Shown here piece after piece: positions 1 through 6,060 of a stretch of 6,060 bases of DNA. The position numbers were made by a program, and so were the translations under genes. Each line of letters opens with the position of its first letter. Position 1 is the first letter of the stretch. A model generated the notes under the pieces. The model was not told where the DNA came from, made no database searches, and saw nothing but the letters and a program-made list of their open reading frames with translations. This DNA is from Acidimicrobiaceae bacterium (GTDB lineage: Bacteria; Actinomycetota; Acidimicrobiia; Acidimicrobiales; RAAP-2), in the NCBI GenBank assembly GCA_003133075.1, contig PKZN01000140.1, forward strand, positions 1,303-7,362, given 5' to 3'.

Positions 1-891
1 GAGTTGATCATGCCCCAGATGTTCCTCCAGGGCGCTCCCATCATCAAGATGGTGCGCGAACTGCGACCGACCATCTCCCTCGGGGTCCCCACGATCTGGA
101 ACGACGTGCTCCGAGTCGCCGAAACGACGCCCGAGACCGACCTCTCGAGTCTGCGCGCCATACTCGCCGGGGGTTCCGCCGTACCGCGTTTCATGATCGA
201 GACCTTCCGCGACCGTTTCGGTCTGGACATGATCCAAGGGTGGGGGATGACCGAGACGAGCCCGCTGGCCGCGGTCTCCATTCCCCCCGCGGGCACGCCG
301 CCCGAGCACCAGGTGGACTACCGCGTGAAATCCGGTCGCGTGGTCGCGGGGGTCGAGATGCGCATCACCAACGACGACGGGACGGTGCTGGCGCGCGACG
401 GGAAGACCGTCGGTGAGTTCGAGATCCGTGGGCCCTGGATCACCGGCTCCTACTTCGGGGTCGAGGACCCCGAGAAGTTCCGCGACGGATGGCTGCGCAC
501 CGGGGACATCGGTACGTTGGACGCTGAGGGGTTCATGGTGGTGAGTGACCGCACCAAGGACGTGATCAAATCCGGCGGCGAGTGGATCAGCTCGGTTGAG
601 CTCGAAGCCACGATGATGGCGCACCCGGCGGTCTTTGAAGCGGCCGTGATCGCGGTGCCCGATGACCGGTGGCAAGAGCGACCGCTCTGTTGCGTGGTGC
701 TACGACCCGAGGCGACGGCCACGGCGGAAGAACTCAAGGCCTTTTTGGCAGAGCGAGTGGCGAGGTGGTGGCTGCCCGAACGATGGACGTTCATCGACAC
801 CGTGCCCAAGACCAGCGTCGGAAAGTTCGACAAGAAGGTGCTGCGCGCGCAGTACGCGGCCGACGAGCTCGAGGTCGTGGTCGTCGACTAA
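1..891 (+). CDS. Acyl-CoA synthetase (fatty-acid--CoA ligase type, AMP-forming), C-terminal part
   Basis: This is the 3' part of an ANL-superfamily enzyme, which activates a carboxylic acid with ATP to an acyl-adenylate and then transfers it to coenzyme A. The reading frame is open from base 1 (first codon GAG), so the true start lies upstream; the TTG at 4 is an internal Leu codon. The 296 visible residues include GVPTIWNDVL (about 28-37), LAGGSAVP (55-62), the adenylate-binding GWGMTETSP (80-88), DGWLRTGD (162-169) with the conserved Asp, the hinge SDRTKDVIKSGGEWIS (182-197) and the C-terminal PKTSVGKFDKK (269-279), whose Lys at about 275 matches the catalytic lysine of the adenylation step. 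The family usually has about 500-560 residues, so roughly half is missing. The overall look resembles medium- or long-chain fatty-acid ligases (AlkK-like), but the substrate cannot be read from this fragment. The TAA stop overlaps the next gene's ATG by one base, so the two are probably co-translated. Confidence 0.93.
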   Translation, partial: ELIMPQMFLQGAPIIKMVRELRPTISLGVPTIWNDVLRVAETTPETDLSSLRAILAGGSAVPRFMIETFRDRFGLDMIQGWGMTETSPLAAVSIPPAGTPPEHQVDYRVKSGRVVAGVEMRITNDDGTVLARDGKTVGEFEIRGPWITGSYFGVEDPEKFRDGWLRTGDIGTLDAEGFMVVSDRTKDVIKSGGEWISSVELEATMMAHPAVFEAAVIAVPDDRWQERPLCCVVLRPEATATAEELKAFLAERVARWWLPERWTFIDTVPKTSVGKFDKKVLRAQYAADELEVVVVD

Positions 892-1088
892 TGGAGTCCT
901 TCGAGGGTCTCGCCGACGAGATTGCGGCGCTGGAGCGTCGAGTGGCGGACACCATCTTTGACGCGCTCCGTGCGCAACTGCGCTCCGAGGGTGCCGAGGA
1001 GGCCAAGGAGCTCGAGCGACAGCTCTCGAAGGTTCGACGAAGCCTGCAGAAGGCCGAGGCGTTGCTACGGCGCCAGGAGGAGGACTAG
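891..1088 (+). CDS. Small charged coiled-coil protein, unknown function
   Basis: This 65-residue protein starts at an ATG that shares its A with the TAA stop of the acyl-CoA synthetase (TAATG), a typical termination-reinitiation junction. I see no good Shine-Dalgarno motif just upstream, so its translation probably depends on the upstream gene. The sequence is rich in Glu, Arg, Leu and Ala and has no Pro or Cys and only two Gly, which suggests almost continuous helix. Leu/Ile/Val repeat in heptad-like spacing through IAALERRVADTIFDALRAQL (11-30) and again through LERQLSKVRRSLQKAEALL (41-59), consistent with a coiled coil or helical hairpin. There is no signal peptide, membrane segment or recognisable enzyme motif. 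I do not recognise the family; it does not match the exonuclease VII small subunit well. It could be an accessory or oligomerisation partner of the ligase, but this is inferred from position only. The TAG stop overlaps the convergent LOG gene by four bases. Confidence 0.68.
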   Translation: MESFEGLADEIAALERRVADTIFDALRAQLRSEGAEEAKELERQLSKVRRSLQKAEALLRRQEED

Positions 1089-2065
1089 TCGGCCCACGCA
1101 TTCACCTCGTCGATCACACGGCGCAGATCGAGGTAGTTGCGGCCGTCAAAGTCGAAGGCGATGGTATTTTCCGGCTCGAGTTGGTAGCCCGCGACCCCGT
1201 CAAATCCCGGTACCGTGGCGCGCAGCCGTTCCATCTGCTCGGGGGTGGGTGGGTGGCGCACGGTCACGACCGCTCGTTCGCCGTTGATGGCGAAGCCCAC
1301 GTAGTTGGAGTAGAAGTGCTCGATCTCCTCGACGGTCTCCTCGACGGAGGTGGCTTGGCGCACGAGACACATGTCGCCGACGTCCACGTAGTCGTTACGC
1401 ACGATGCCTTCTTCCATGAAGGTCATCCACTGCGTCCAGAAAAGACCGTCCGGCGTGTCGAGGAGCACCACCGGCGCGGGATTGGTCTTACCGGTGCTGA
1501 GCAGCGTCAGGACTTCAAAGAGTTCGTCCATCGTCCCGAGCCCTCCCGGCAACACCACGAAGGCGATCGACGGGCGCGTGAGGGCGACTTTGCGAGTGAA
1601 GAAGTAGTTCATCGTCACCAGGTTCGTCGTGGCGTCGATGTAGGCGTTGGCGTTCTGCTCGAAGGGGAGTTTGATGTTCACCCCGAGGGTGTTGGCCGTA
1701 CCCGCACCCTTGGAGGAGGCCTCCATGATCCCCGGTCCCGCGCCGGTGACGATGATCCAGTTACGTTCGGCCATGGCCTGAGCGAGCTCGCGGGTCATCT
1801 CAAAGAGCGGGCTGTCGACCTTGGTGCGCGCGGAACCGAAGATCGTCAGTTTCTTGCGGTCCTGCCACTTATCAAAGAGCATGAACGCCTCGAGGAGCTC
1901 ATCGATCGCGGTCACCGCGACTCGAAGGTCTTTCGTCGCGGCGTCGGCTTCGGCGACCATGACAACGCGTGCGAGCAGATCTCGCAGTAGCTCGCGTCGC
2001 TCGGGGGACATGACGGTGTCCTCGTCGAGGTCCTCGAGGAGCGACTCGATCAGCGTTCGTGCCAC
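1085..2065 (-). CDS. LOG family protein (lysine-decarboxylase-like, TIGR00730 type)
   Basis: This 326-residue protein has a Rossmann-like LOG core. The core shows LTIFGSAR (73-80), VTGAGPGIMEA (106-116), FFTRKVAL (155-162) with the Arg-Lys pair, and the signature PGGLGTMDE (173-181) with the catalytic-type Glu 181. Characterised LOG proteins hydrolyse nucleoside 5'-monophosphates, including cytokinin ribotides, to a free base and ribose 5-phosphate; the old name lysine decarboxylase is misleading. The protein is longer than the roughly 180-220 residues of minimal LOG enzymes, with about 70 extra residues at the N-terminus and about 75 at the C-terminus. The GTG start at 2065 overlaps the fbiC stop by one base (TAGTG) with no Shine-Dalgarno before it, suggesting translational coupling. 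An alternative ATG at 2011 (residue 19) is preceded by AGGA at a 7-base spacing, giving a 308-residue product. The native substrate is unknown; it is probably cytoplasmic. Confidence 0.88.
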   Translation of the reverse strand: MARTLIESLLEDLDEDTVMSPERRELLRDLLARVVMVAEADAATKDLRVAVTAIDELLEAFMLFDKWQDRKKLTIFGSARTKVDSPLFEMTRELAQAMAERNWIIVTGAGPGIMEASSKGAGTANTLGVNIKLPFEQNANAYIDATTNLVTMNYFFTRKVALTRPSIAFVVLPGGLGTMDELFEVLTLLSTGKTNPAPVVLLDTPDGLFWTQWMTFMEEGIVRNDYVDVGDMCLVRQATSVEETVEEIEHFYSNYVGFAINGERAVVTVRHPPTPEQMERLRATVPGFDGVAGYQLEPENTIAFDFDGRNYLDLRRVIDEVNAWAD

Positions 2066-4326
2066 TACAGGGTCTGATAGAGGGTGCTGCGTTGGTGCAG
2101 GGGGCGACCGAGGGGGGCGACGAGCTCTTCGAGGGAGGCGACGTCCATCTCCTGGCCGTGGGTAGCCCCCGCGGCGCGCGAGATGTTCTCATCCATCAAC
2201 GTCCCGCCGAGGTCGTTGGCACCCGCTTGGAGGATGCGTCGCGAACCTTCGACACCCATCTTCACCCAACTCACCTGAATGTTGTCAATCAACGTGGCGT
2301 AGTGCAACCTCGCGACCGCGTGCATCAAGACCGCCTCGCGAAAGGTCGGTCCCTTGCGTGCGCGACCTCGCAAGAACAACGGCGTGGCCATGTGCACGAA
2401 GGGGAGCGGCACGAACTCCGTGAAGCCACCGGTCTGTTTTTGCAGGTCACGGGTGCGGATGAGGTGCGTGGCCCAACTGCGCGGCTCTTCGATCGCCCCG
2501 AACATGATCGTGATGTTCGAGTGCAGCCCGACCTCGTGCGCGGTGCGGTGTACCTCGAGCCACTGGTCACTGTTGATCTTGTCGGGGCAGAGGATGGTGC
2601 GCACCTCGTCGTCGAGAATCTCTGCGGCGGTGCCCGGGAGCGTCTTGAGCCCCGCGTCCTTCAGCCGCGTGAGGTACGTGGCGAGGCTCTGTTCGGAGCG
2701 TCGCGCGCCTTCGAAGACCTCCAGCGCGCTGAAGGCGTGGATGTGGATCGTGGGTGATCCCGCGCGCACGGCGGCGATGACGTCAATGTAGTAATCGCCG
2801 TCAAAGTTCGGGTGAATGCCGCCTTGCAGACAGACCTCGGTAGCGCCGCGCTCTTCGGCCTCGCGCACGCGACCACTGATCTCCTCCAGTGTCAACAAGT
2901 ACGGGTCGCCGCGAAGGTTGAGCGAGAGAGGACCCTTGGAGAACGCGCAGAATCGGCACTTGAAGGTGCAGACGTTGGTGTAGTTGATGTTGCGGTTAAT
3001 AACGAAACTCACGGCGTCGCCGACGAGGTCGTGACGCAGACCGTCCGCGAGGTCGACGAGGGCGTGGAAGTCGCCGCCTCGCGCGGCGAAGAGGGTGATG
3101 AGTTCTTCCGCCTCAAAGTCGTAACCCGGGACGTAGCGAGCGAGAATGGACTCGACGGCGCTCGTACGGGTCCTCAGTCGTGGGGCCGGCGGCGGGGTGT
3201 GATCGGTGCCCGAATACCACGCGTCGTTTCGAGCGAGAAACTCGCCGTCGGCGTGGGCGAGCACGTACGGCCGGACCTTGGCGTCGAGGAACTCGCCGGC
3301 ACCGGCGATGAACTCCGGGTAGACCGTGAGGCGCGCGACGAGGTGGAAGCCACGAAGTGAGGTCTCCTCGGCCAACGTGTCAATGGCGGGCCACGCGCGT
3401 TCGGGATTCACGTGATCGGCGGTCACCGGCGAGATGCCACCAAAGTCGTCGATACCAAAGTCCAACAGACGCGCCGGGTCCTCGCTCAGGTTTGGCGGTG
3501 CTTGCAGGTGAACTGCCTCGGGGAGCACGAGTCGCGCGGCCGCGATGGTCCAACGGAACTCCTCGTCCGAAGCGGCGGGGTGGGTCGCCATGGCGGTGCG
3601 AGCCTTGGGTAGGAAGTTCTGGATGATCACCTCTTGCACGTGACCGAACTCTTCGTGCGCGGCCGTTATCGCGAGCAGCGTCTCGAGACGATCCTCGCGG
3701 CTCTCACCGATTCCGACCAGCAGGCCCGTCGTGAAGGGTATCTGGAGCTCGCCCGCCAGACGAAGCGTGTCGAGGCGGCGCTCGGGGGTCTTGTCCGGCG
3801 CGAGACGGTGCGCGGGGAGCTCCGCGAGACTCTCGAGCATCATGCCCTGGGAGGCGCTGACCTCACGAAGTTGTCCCAACTCGTGGCGAAAGAGCGCGCC
3901 GGCGTTGGCGTGGGGCAAGAGACCCGTGCTCTCGAGCACCATCTGCGCGGCGCTCGCGACGTAGTCAACCGTCGAGCGGTAGCCCCGCGCCGCGAGCCAA
4001 CGCGCCGCTTCGTCGTAACGAAGTTCCGGTCGCTCACCCAGGGTGAAGAGCGCTTCGGTGCAGCCCGCGTCACGGCCCGCCTGCGCGATAGCCATTACTT
4101 CATCCAAACTCAGATACGGCGAGGCAACGTGCGCGGGCGCCTGCGCGAAGGTGCAGTAGCCGCAGCGATCGCGACAGAGTTTCGTGAGCGGTATGAAGAC
4201 CTTGGGGGAGTAGGTCACGACGTAGCCGTGCGCGCCACGAGCGCGTTCGAAGGCGAATGGTGCAAGCGCCGCCGCCGTTTCGTTCACGAGATCACTGCTC
4301 GTCGTGGATCCTCGAAGGGTCGTCAT
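2065..4326 (-). CDS. fbiC: Bifunctional FO synthase (CofG-CofH fusion) for coenzyme F420
   Basis: This enzyme makes FO (7,8-didemethyl-8-hydroxy-5-deazariboflavin), the chromophore of F420, from tyrosine and 5-amino-6-ribitylaminouracil by two radical-SAM reactions. The 753 residues hold both halves. The N-terminal CofG part (about 35-375) has the CX3CX2C cluster site CRDRCGYC (Cys 51, 55, 58), TTGLLVGIGESRE (199-211) and GGISPVTADHVNPE (296-309). The C-terminal CofH part (about 390-750) has a second site, CTFKCRFC (Cys 453, 457, 460), LQGGIHPNFDGDYY (500-513), LPGTAAEILDDEVR (563-576), SWVKMG (686-691) and GANDLGGTLMDENIS (702-716). A proline-rich linker lies near 375-385. Mycobacterial FbiC has about 856 residues; this one is shorter, mainly through a compact N-terminus, but both active centres look complete. 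The ATG at 4326 is preceded by AGGA at a 7-base spacing. The stop overlaps the GTG of the downstream LOG gene. The protein is expected to be cytoplasmic and to bind two [4Fe-4S] clusters. Confidence 0.97.
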   Translation of the reverse strand: MTTLRGSTTSSDLVNETAAALAPFAFERARGAHGYVVTYSPKVFIPLTKLCRDRCGYCTFAQAPAHVASPYLSLDEVMAIAQAGRDAGCTEALFTLGERPELRYDEAARWLAARGYRSTVDYVASAAQMVLESTGLLPHANAGALFRHELGQLREVSASQGMMLESLAELPAHRLAPDKTPERRLDTLRLAGELQIPFTTGLLVGIGESREDRLETLLAITAAHEEFGHVQEVIIQNFLPKARTAMATHPAASDEEFRWTIAAARLVLPEAVHLQAPPNLSEDPARLLDFGIDDFGGISPVTADHVNPERAWPAIDTLAEETSLRGFHLVARLTVYPEFIAGAGEFLDAKVRPYVLAHADGEFLARNDAWYSGTDHTPPPAPRLRTRTSAVESILARYVPGYDFEAEELITLFAARGGDFHALVDLADGLRHDLVGDAVSFVINRNINYTNVCTFKCRFCAFSKGPLSLNLRGDPYLLTLEEISGRVREAEERGATEVCLQGGIHPNFDGDYYIDVIAAVRAGSPTIHIHAFSALEVFEGARRSEQSLATYLTRLKDAGLKTLPGTAAEILDDEVRTILCPDKINSDQWLEVHRTAHEVGLHSNITIMFGAIEEPRSWATHLIRTRDLQKQTGGFTEFVPLPFVHMATPLFLRGRARKGPTFREAVLMHAVARLHYATLIDNIQVSWVKMGVEGSRRILQAGANDLGGTLMDENISRAAGATHGQEMDVASLEELVAPLGRPLHQRSTLYQTL

Positions 4327-4399
4327 GGCAGCATCCTATGACGTCCTCCGTGACGGCGAACCACACGAAACTTCCTCGATCGTGACACCTGCACGTGGA
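4327..4399. other. Intergenic gap between transaldolase and fbiC
   Basis: This 73-base gap is the only non-coding space in the window. It separates the tkt-tal pair from the fbiC-LOG pair, all transcribed on the minus strand. It contains the fbiC start signals and a weak 5-bp inverted repeat (CACGA at 4364-4368 and TCGTG at 4380-4384, 11-base loop) without a following T-tract, so I do not call it a terminator. It is short enough for read-through and long enough to hold a promoter for fbiC. Confidence 0.6.
4333..4338 (-). promoter_or_regulatory. Start signal of fbiC: Shine-Dalgarno AGGA or leaderless -10 TAGGAT
   Basis: Reading the minus strand, TAGGAT ends six bases before the fbiC ATG. Its AGGA (plus-strand 4334-4337) is a plausible short Shine-Dalgarno with a 7-base spacer. 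The same hexamer also fits TANNNT, the actinobacterial -10 pattern, at the distance that would place transcription initiation at or next to the A of the ATG, giving a leaderless mRNA. I see no clear -35 element upstream. The two readings cannot be separated from the sequence alone. Confidence 0.35.
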
Positions 4400-5509
4400 T
4401 TACTTAACCGAGATCTTCGCGGTCAGTGTCGCCAGCAACTCGTCGAACGACTTCGCGAAGGCGGCCACGCCCTCGCTCTCCAACTGTGCGGTGACGGTAC
4501 CTAAGTTGACGTCGGGCGCGAGGCGGTTCAACAACGCTGCGGTCTTCTGACAGGTCTCGTCGTTCAAGAGCAGCGAGGAGGAGAAGTTGGCGTGATCGAG
4601 CGTGTCCGCCAGCGTTGCGTCGGGCATCGTGTTGACCGTCTCGTCCGCGACCAGGCTGTCGACGTAGAGCAGGTCGTCGTAGGTCGGGTTCTTGGTCGAG
4701 GTGGAGGCCCACAGCGGTCGTTGCACCTGGGCGCCCTCGCTGAGCAGACTCGTCACGTCATCGCCGGCGATGCGGCGGCGGTAGAGCGCGTACGCCGCGG
4801 CGGTCTGGGCGTTCGCGGTGGTGCCGCGCCGCGGGTCGCCTTCGGGCAGGAGGGCGTCAACGGCGACGTCAACGCGCGAGACGAAAAAGGAGGCGACGCT
4901 CGCGATAGTTGACAGGTCGTGACCAGCGTCGTAGGCGTCGCGCAGGCCCTCCGCCCAGGCGGTGACCACCTCGTCGTAGCGTTCGAGCGAGAAAATCAGG
5001 GTCACGTTGACGTTGATCCCGGCACCGAGGGTCGCCCGGATCGCCGGCAGACCTTCAATCGTGGCGGGAATCTTGATCATGACGTTGGGTCGATCGACGC
5101 GCCCGTAGAGACGTTTGGCCGCCTCGATGGTGCCCGCGGTGTCGTGGGCCAGGGAGGGCGACACTTCGAGTGAGACGAAGCCGTCGAGGTAACGACGATT
5201 CCCACCGTCGAAGTCCTTGCGCGAGTTCGCGTGCACGTCCGTCAAGAGATCACACGCGTCGCGCACCGTCGCGACCGCCAACGTCTCGAAGAGCTTCTCC
5301 GGATCGGTCTCGCTCGAGGCGGAGATCGCTTCGTCGTAGGCCGACGTCGAGGCGAAGGCCTTGGCAAAGATCGAAGGGTTCGACGTCACGCCGCGCACGC
5401 CCTCGGCAATGTAGTTGGCGAGCGTCCCGTCCTCGACCCAGTCCAGACGGAGGTTGTCCAGCCAGGGGCTCTGTCCGTAGTTGTTATAGAGGTCGTCCAA
5501 TGTGGTCAT
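4400..5509 (-). CDS. tal: Transaldolase
   Basis: Transaldolase moves a dihydroxyacetone unit from sedoheptulose 7-phosphate to glyceraldehyde 3-phosphate, giving erythrose 4-phosphate and fructose 6-phosphate in the cytoplasmic non-oxidative pentose phosphate pathway. The 369 residues match the longer, mycobacterial-type transaldolases (about 360-375 residues) from end to end. Visible motifs are SPWLDNLRLDW (14-24), GVTSNPSIFAKAF (40-52), FVSLEVSP (111-118), PNVMIKIPAT (141-150) with Lys 146 as the expected Schiff-base lysine, NVTLIFS (168-174), FFVSRVD (208-214) and RPLWASTSTKNP (264-275). The ATG lies in an ATGA overlap with the stop of transketolase and is preceded by a good Shine-Dalgarno, so the start is secure. 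The adjacent transketolase catalyses the partner reaction of the same pathway and shares intermediates with it. No active-site change is apparent. Confidence 0.97.
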   Translation of the reverse strand: MTTLDDLYNNYGQSPWLDNLRLDWVEDGTLANYIAEGVRGVTSNPSIFAKAFASTSAYDEAISASSETDPEKLFETLAVATVRDACDLLTDVHANSRKDFDGGNRRYLDGFVSLEVSPSLAHDTAGTIEAAKRLYGRVDRPNVMIKIPATIEGLPAIRATLGAGINVNVTLIFSLERYDEVVTAWAEGLRDAYDAGHDLSTIASVASFFVSRVDVAVDALLPEGDPRRGTTANAQTAAAYALYRRRIAGDDVTSLLSEGAQVQRPLWASTSTKNPTYDDLLYVDSLVADETVNTMPDATLADTLDHANFSSSLLLNDETCQKTAALLNRLAPDVNLGTVTAQLESEGVAAFAKSFDELLATLTAKISVK

Positions 5510-6060
5510 TTCTTCTCACCTAACACTCGTTCGACGTGCGCCACGACCGTTGCGGGCACGATACCGAAATACTCAAACACGGCCTTGCCGGGTGCGGACA
5601 TCCCGAAGCTGTTGATCCCGATCGACTCATCGACGTAGTTGGCCCAACCAAGGGTGGCGCCCGCTTCGATCGCTACCGAGGGCACCGAACGTCGCAACAC
5701 GGTGTTTCGGTACTCGAGGGGTTGTTCGTCGAAGCACCGCCAGCAGGGCAGCGCGACCACCCGGGTCACCACGCCCTTCGCGGCGAGTTCGTCGGCGGCC
5801 GCCAGACAGACACCGACTTCGGAGCCGGTGCCCACGAGGGTGAACACCGCGTCGTCGTGTTCGCGCACGACGTAGCCACCCTGGCGAGCGCCCGCGACGC
5901 TCGCCGCGTGGTCGGCGTCATCAAAGACCGGCATGTCCTGTCGAGAGAGGATCATCGCGGTGGTCGGTGGTTCGTTCGTCACGAGGTAGTGCTCAATGAG
6001 ATCGAGAGCCTCATTGGCGTCACTCGGCCGCACGACGTGCAGTTCGGGCATCGCGCGCAG
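5506..6060 (-). CDS. tkt: Transketolase, C-terminal part
   Basis: This is the last 184 residues of a thiamine-diphosphate transketolase, which transfers two-carbon ketol units between pentose phosphate pathway sugars. The frame is open to the window edge (LRAMPELHVVRPSDANEAL). The ATG at 6051 is an internal Met in this conserved stretch and not a start, so the 5' end lies beyond 6060. The fragment covers the end of the pyrimidine-binding domain (ILSRQDMPVFD at about 37-47) and the C-terminal domain with TGSEVGVCLAAADELA (about 76-91), the ALPCWRCFDEQPLEYR segment (about 102-117) whose Arg matches a phosphate-contacting residue of known transketolases, and FGMSAPGKAVFEYFG (about 152-166). Full-length enzymes have about 650-700 residues, so roughly a quarter is visible. 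The two Cys in PCWRCF replace residues that are more often Ser and small or hydrophobic ones; this is variation, not evident damage. The stop overlaps tal by four bases. Confidence 0.95.
   Translation of the reverse strand: MRAMPELHVVRPSDANEALDLIEHYLVTNEPPTTAMILSRQDMPVFDDADHAASVAGARQGGYVVREHDDAVFTLVGTGSEVGVCLAAADELAAKGVVTRVVALPCWRCFDEQPLEYRNTVLRRSVPSVAIEAGATLGWANYVDESIGINSFGMSAPGKAVFEYFGIVPATVVAHVERVLGEKK
5516..5521 (-). promoter_or_regulatory. Ribosome binding site of tal
   Basis: On the minus strand, AGGTGA lies inside the last codons of transketolase with a 6-base spacer to the tal ATG. It is the best Shine-Dalgarno match in the window and confirms the start at 5509. Together with the ATGA overlap, it points to coupled translation of the two pentose phosphate enzymes. 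Confidence 0.75.

Noticed and set aside
669..890. Upstream extension of the small gene's frame inside the acyl-CoA synthetase
   Set aside because: The frame is open back to 669, but the upstream part is an Arg/Gly/Ala-rich shadow of the ligase. The ATG at 891 overlapping the ligase stop is the natural start and the protein changes character there.
1181..1990. 269-codon open frame on the plus strand opposite the LOG gene
   Set aside because: It is the antisense shadow of a well-supported minus-strand gene in GC-rich DNA; its translation is low-complexity and His/Gly/Asp/Glu/Arg-rich with no family motif.
2059..2757. 232-codon open frame on the plus strand opposite fbiC
   Set aside because: It lies opposite the conserved CofH half, and its composition (Arg, Glu, Val, Gly) is what the complement of that coding sequence gives. 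No start signal or recognisable domain.
3634..4341. 235-codon open frame on the plus strand opposite the CofG half, reaching past the fbiC start
   Set aside because: Arg/Glu-rich antisense shadow over strongly conserved radical-SAM motifs; no ribosome site or family resemblance.
4364..4384. Inverted repeat CACGA...TCGTG as a terminator after transaldolase
   Set aside because: The stem is only 5 bp with an 11-base loop and no T-tract follows in either direction, so it is within chance expectation.
6049..6051. ATG at 6051 as the start of a stand-alone short transketolase subunit
   Set aside because: The codons before it (Leu-Arg-Ala) continue the conserved transketolase sequence to the window edge, so this is an internal Met of a gene cut by the window.

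Overview
The window is GC-rich and densely coded, and all six genes sit on two converging blocks. The strongest taxonomic cue is a fused CofG-CofH FO synthase (FbiC type). This fusion is typical of actinobacteria that make coenzyme F420, whereas most archaea use separate cofG and cofH genes. A mycobacterial-type transaldolase lying directly after transketolase, a possible leaderless start and GTG initiation fit a high-GC actinobacterium. An Acidimicrobiia-like lineage is my guess from the overall look and is not proven by the sequence.

Left block, plus strand (1-1088). The window opens inside an acyl-CoA synthetase (fatty-acid--CoA ligase type), of which the last 296 residues are present. Its stop codon overlaps by one base the ATG of a 65-residue, highly charged, probably coiled-coil protein of unknown function.

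Right block, minus strand (6060 down to 1085), in transcription order: the C-terminal 184 residues of transketolase, a complete transaldolase (4-base ATGA overlap), a 73-base gap, the bifunctional FO synthase FbiC, and a LOG-family (lysine-decarboxylase-like) protein that starts on a GTG overlapping the fbiC stop by one base. Transketolase and transaldolase form the non-oxidative pentose phosphate branch. FbiC makes FO, the deazaflavin core of F420, from tyrosine and 5-amino-6-ribitylaminouracil. LOG enzymes release ribose 5-phosphate from nucleoside monophosphates. The cluster therefore combines sugar-phosphate interconversion with deazaflavin synthesis, although co-location alone does not prove a shared pathway.

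The two blocks meet tail to tail at 1085-1088, where the two TAG stops share the palindrome ACTAGT and no room is left for a terminator. I saw no RNA genes, mobile elements, CRISPR arrays or significant repeats. No stretch over 300 bases lacks a gene; the only intergenic space is 4327-4399. This is mostly a core-metabolism region and I found no convincing undescribed system. The points worth a second look are the unknown small protein, the fbiC start region, the LOG protein's terminal extensions and the convergent stop overlap.
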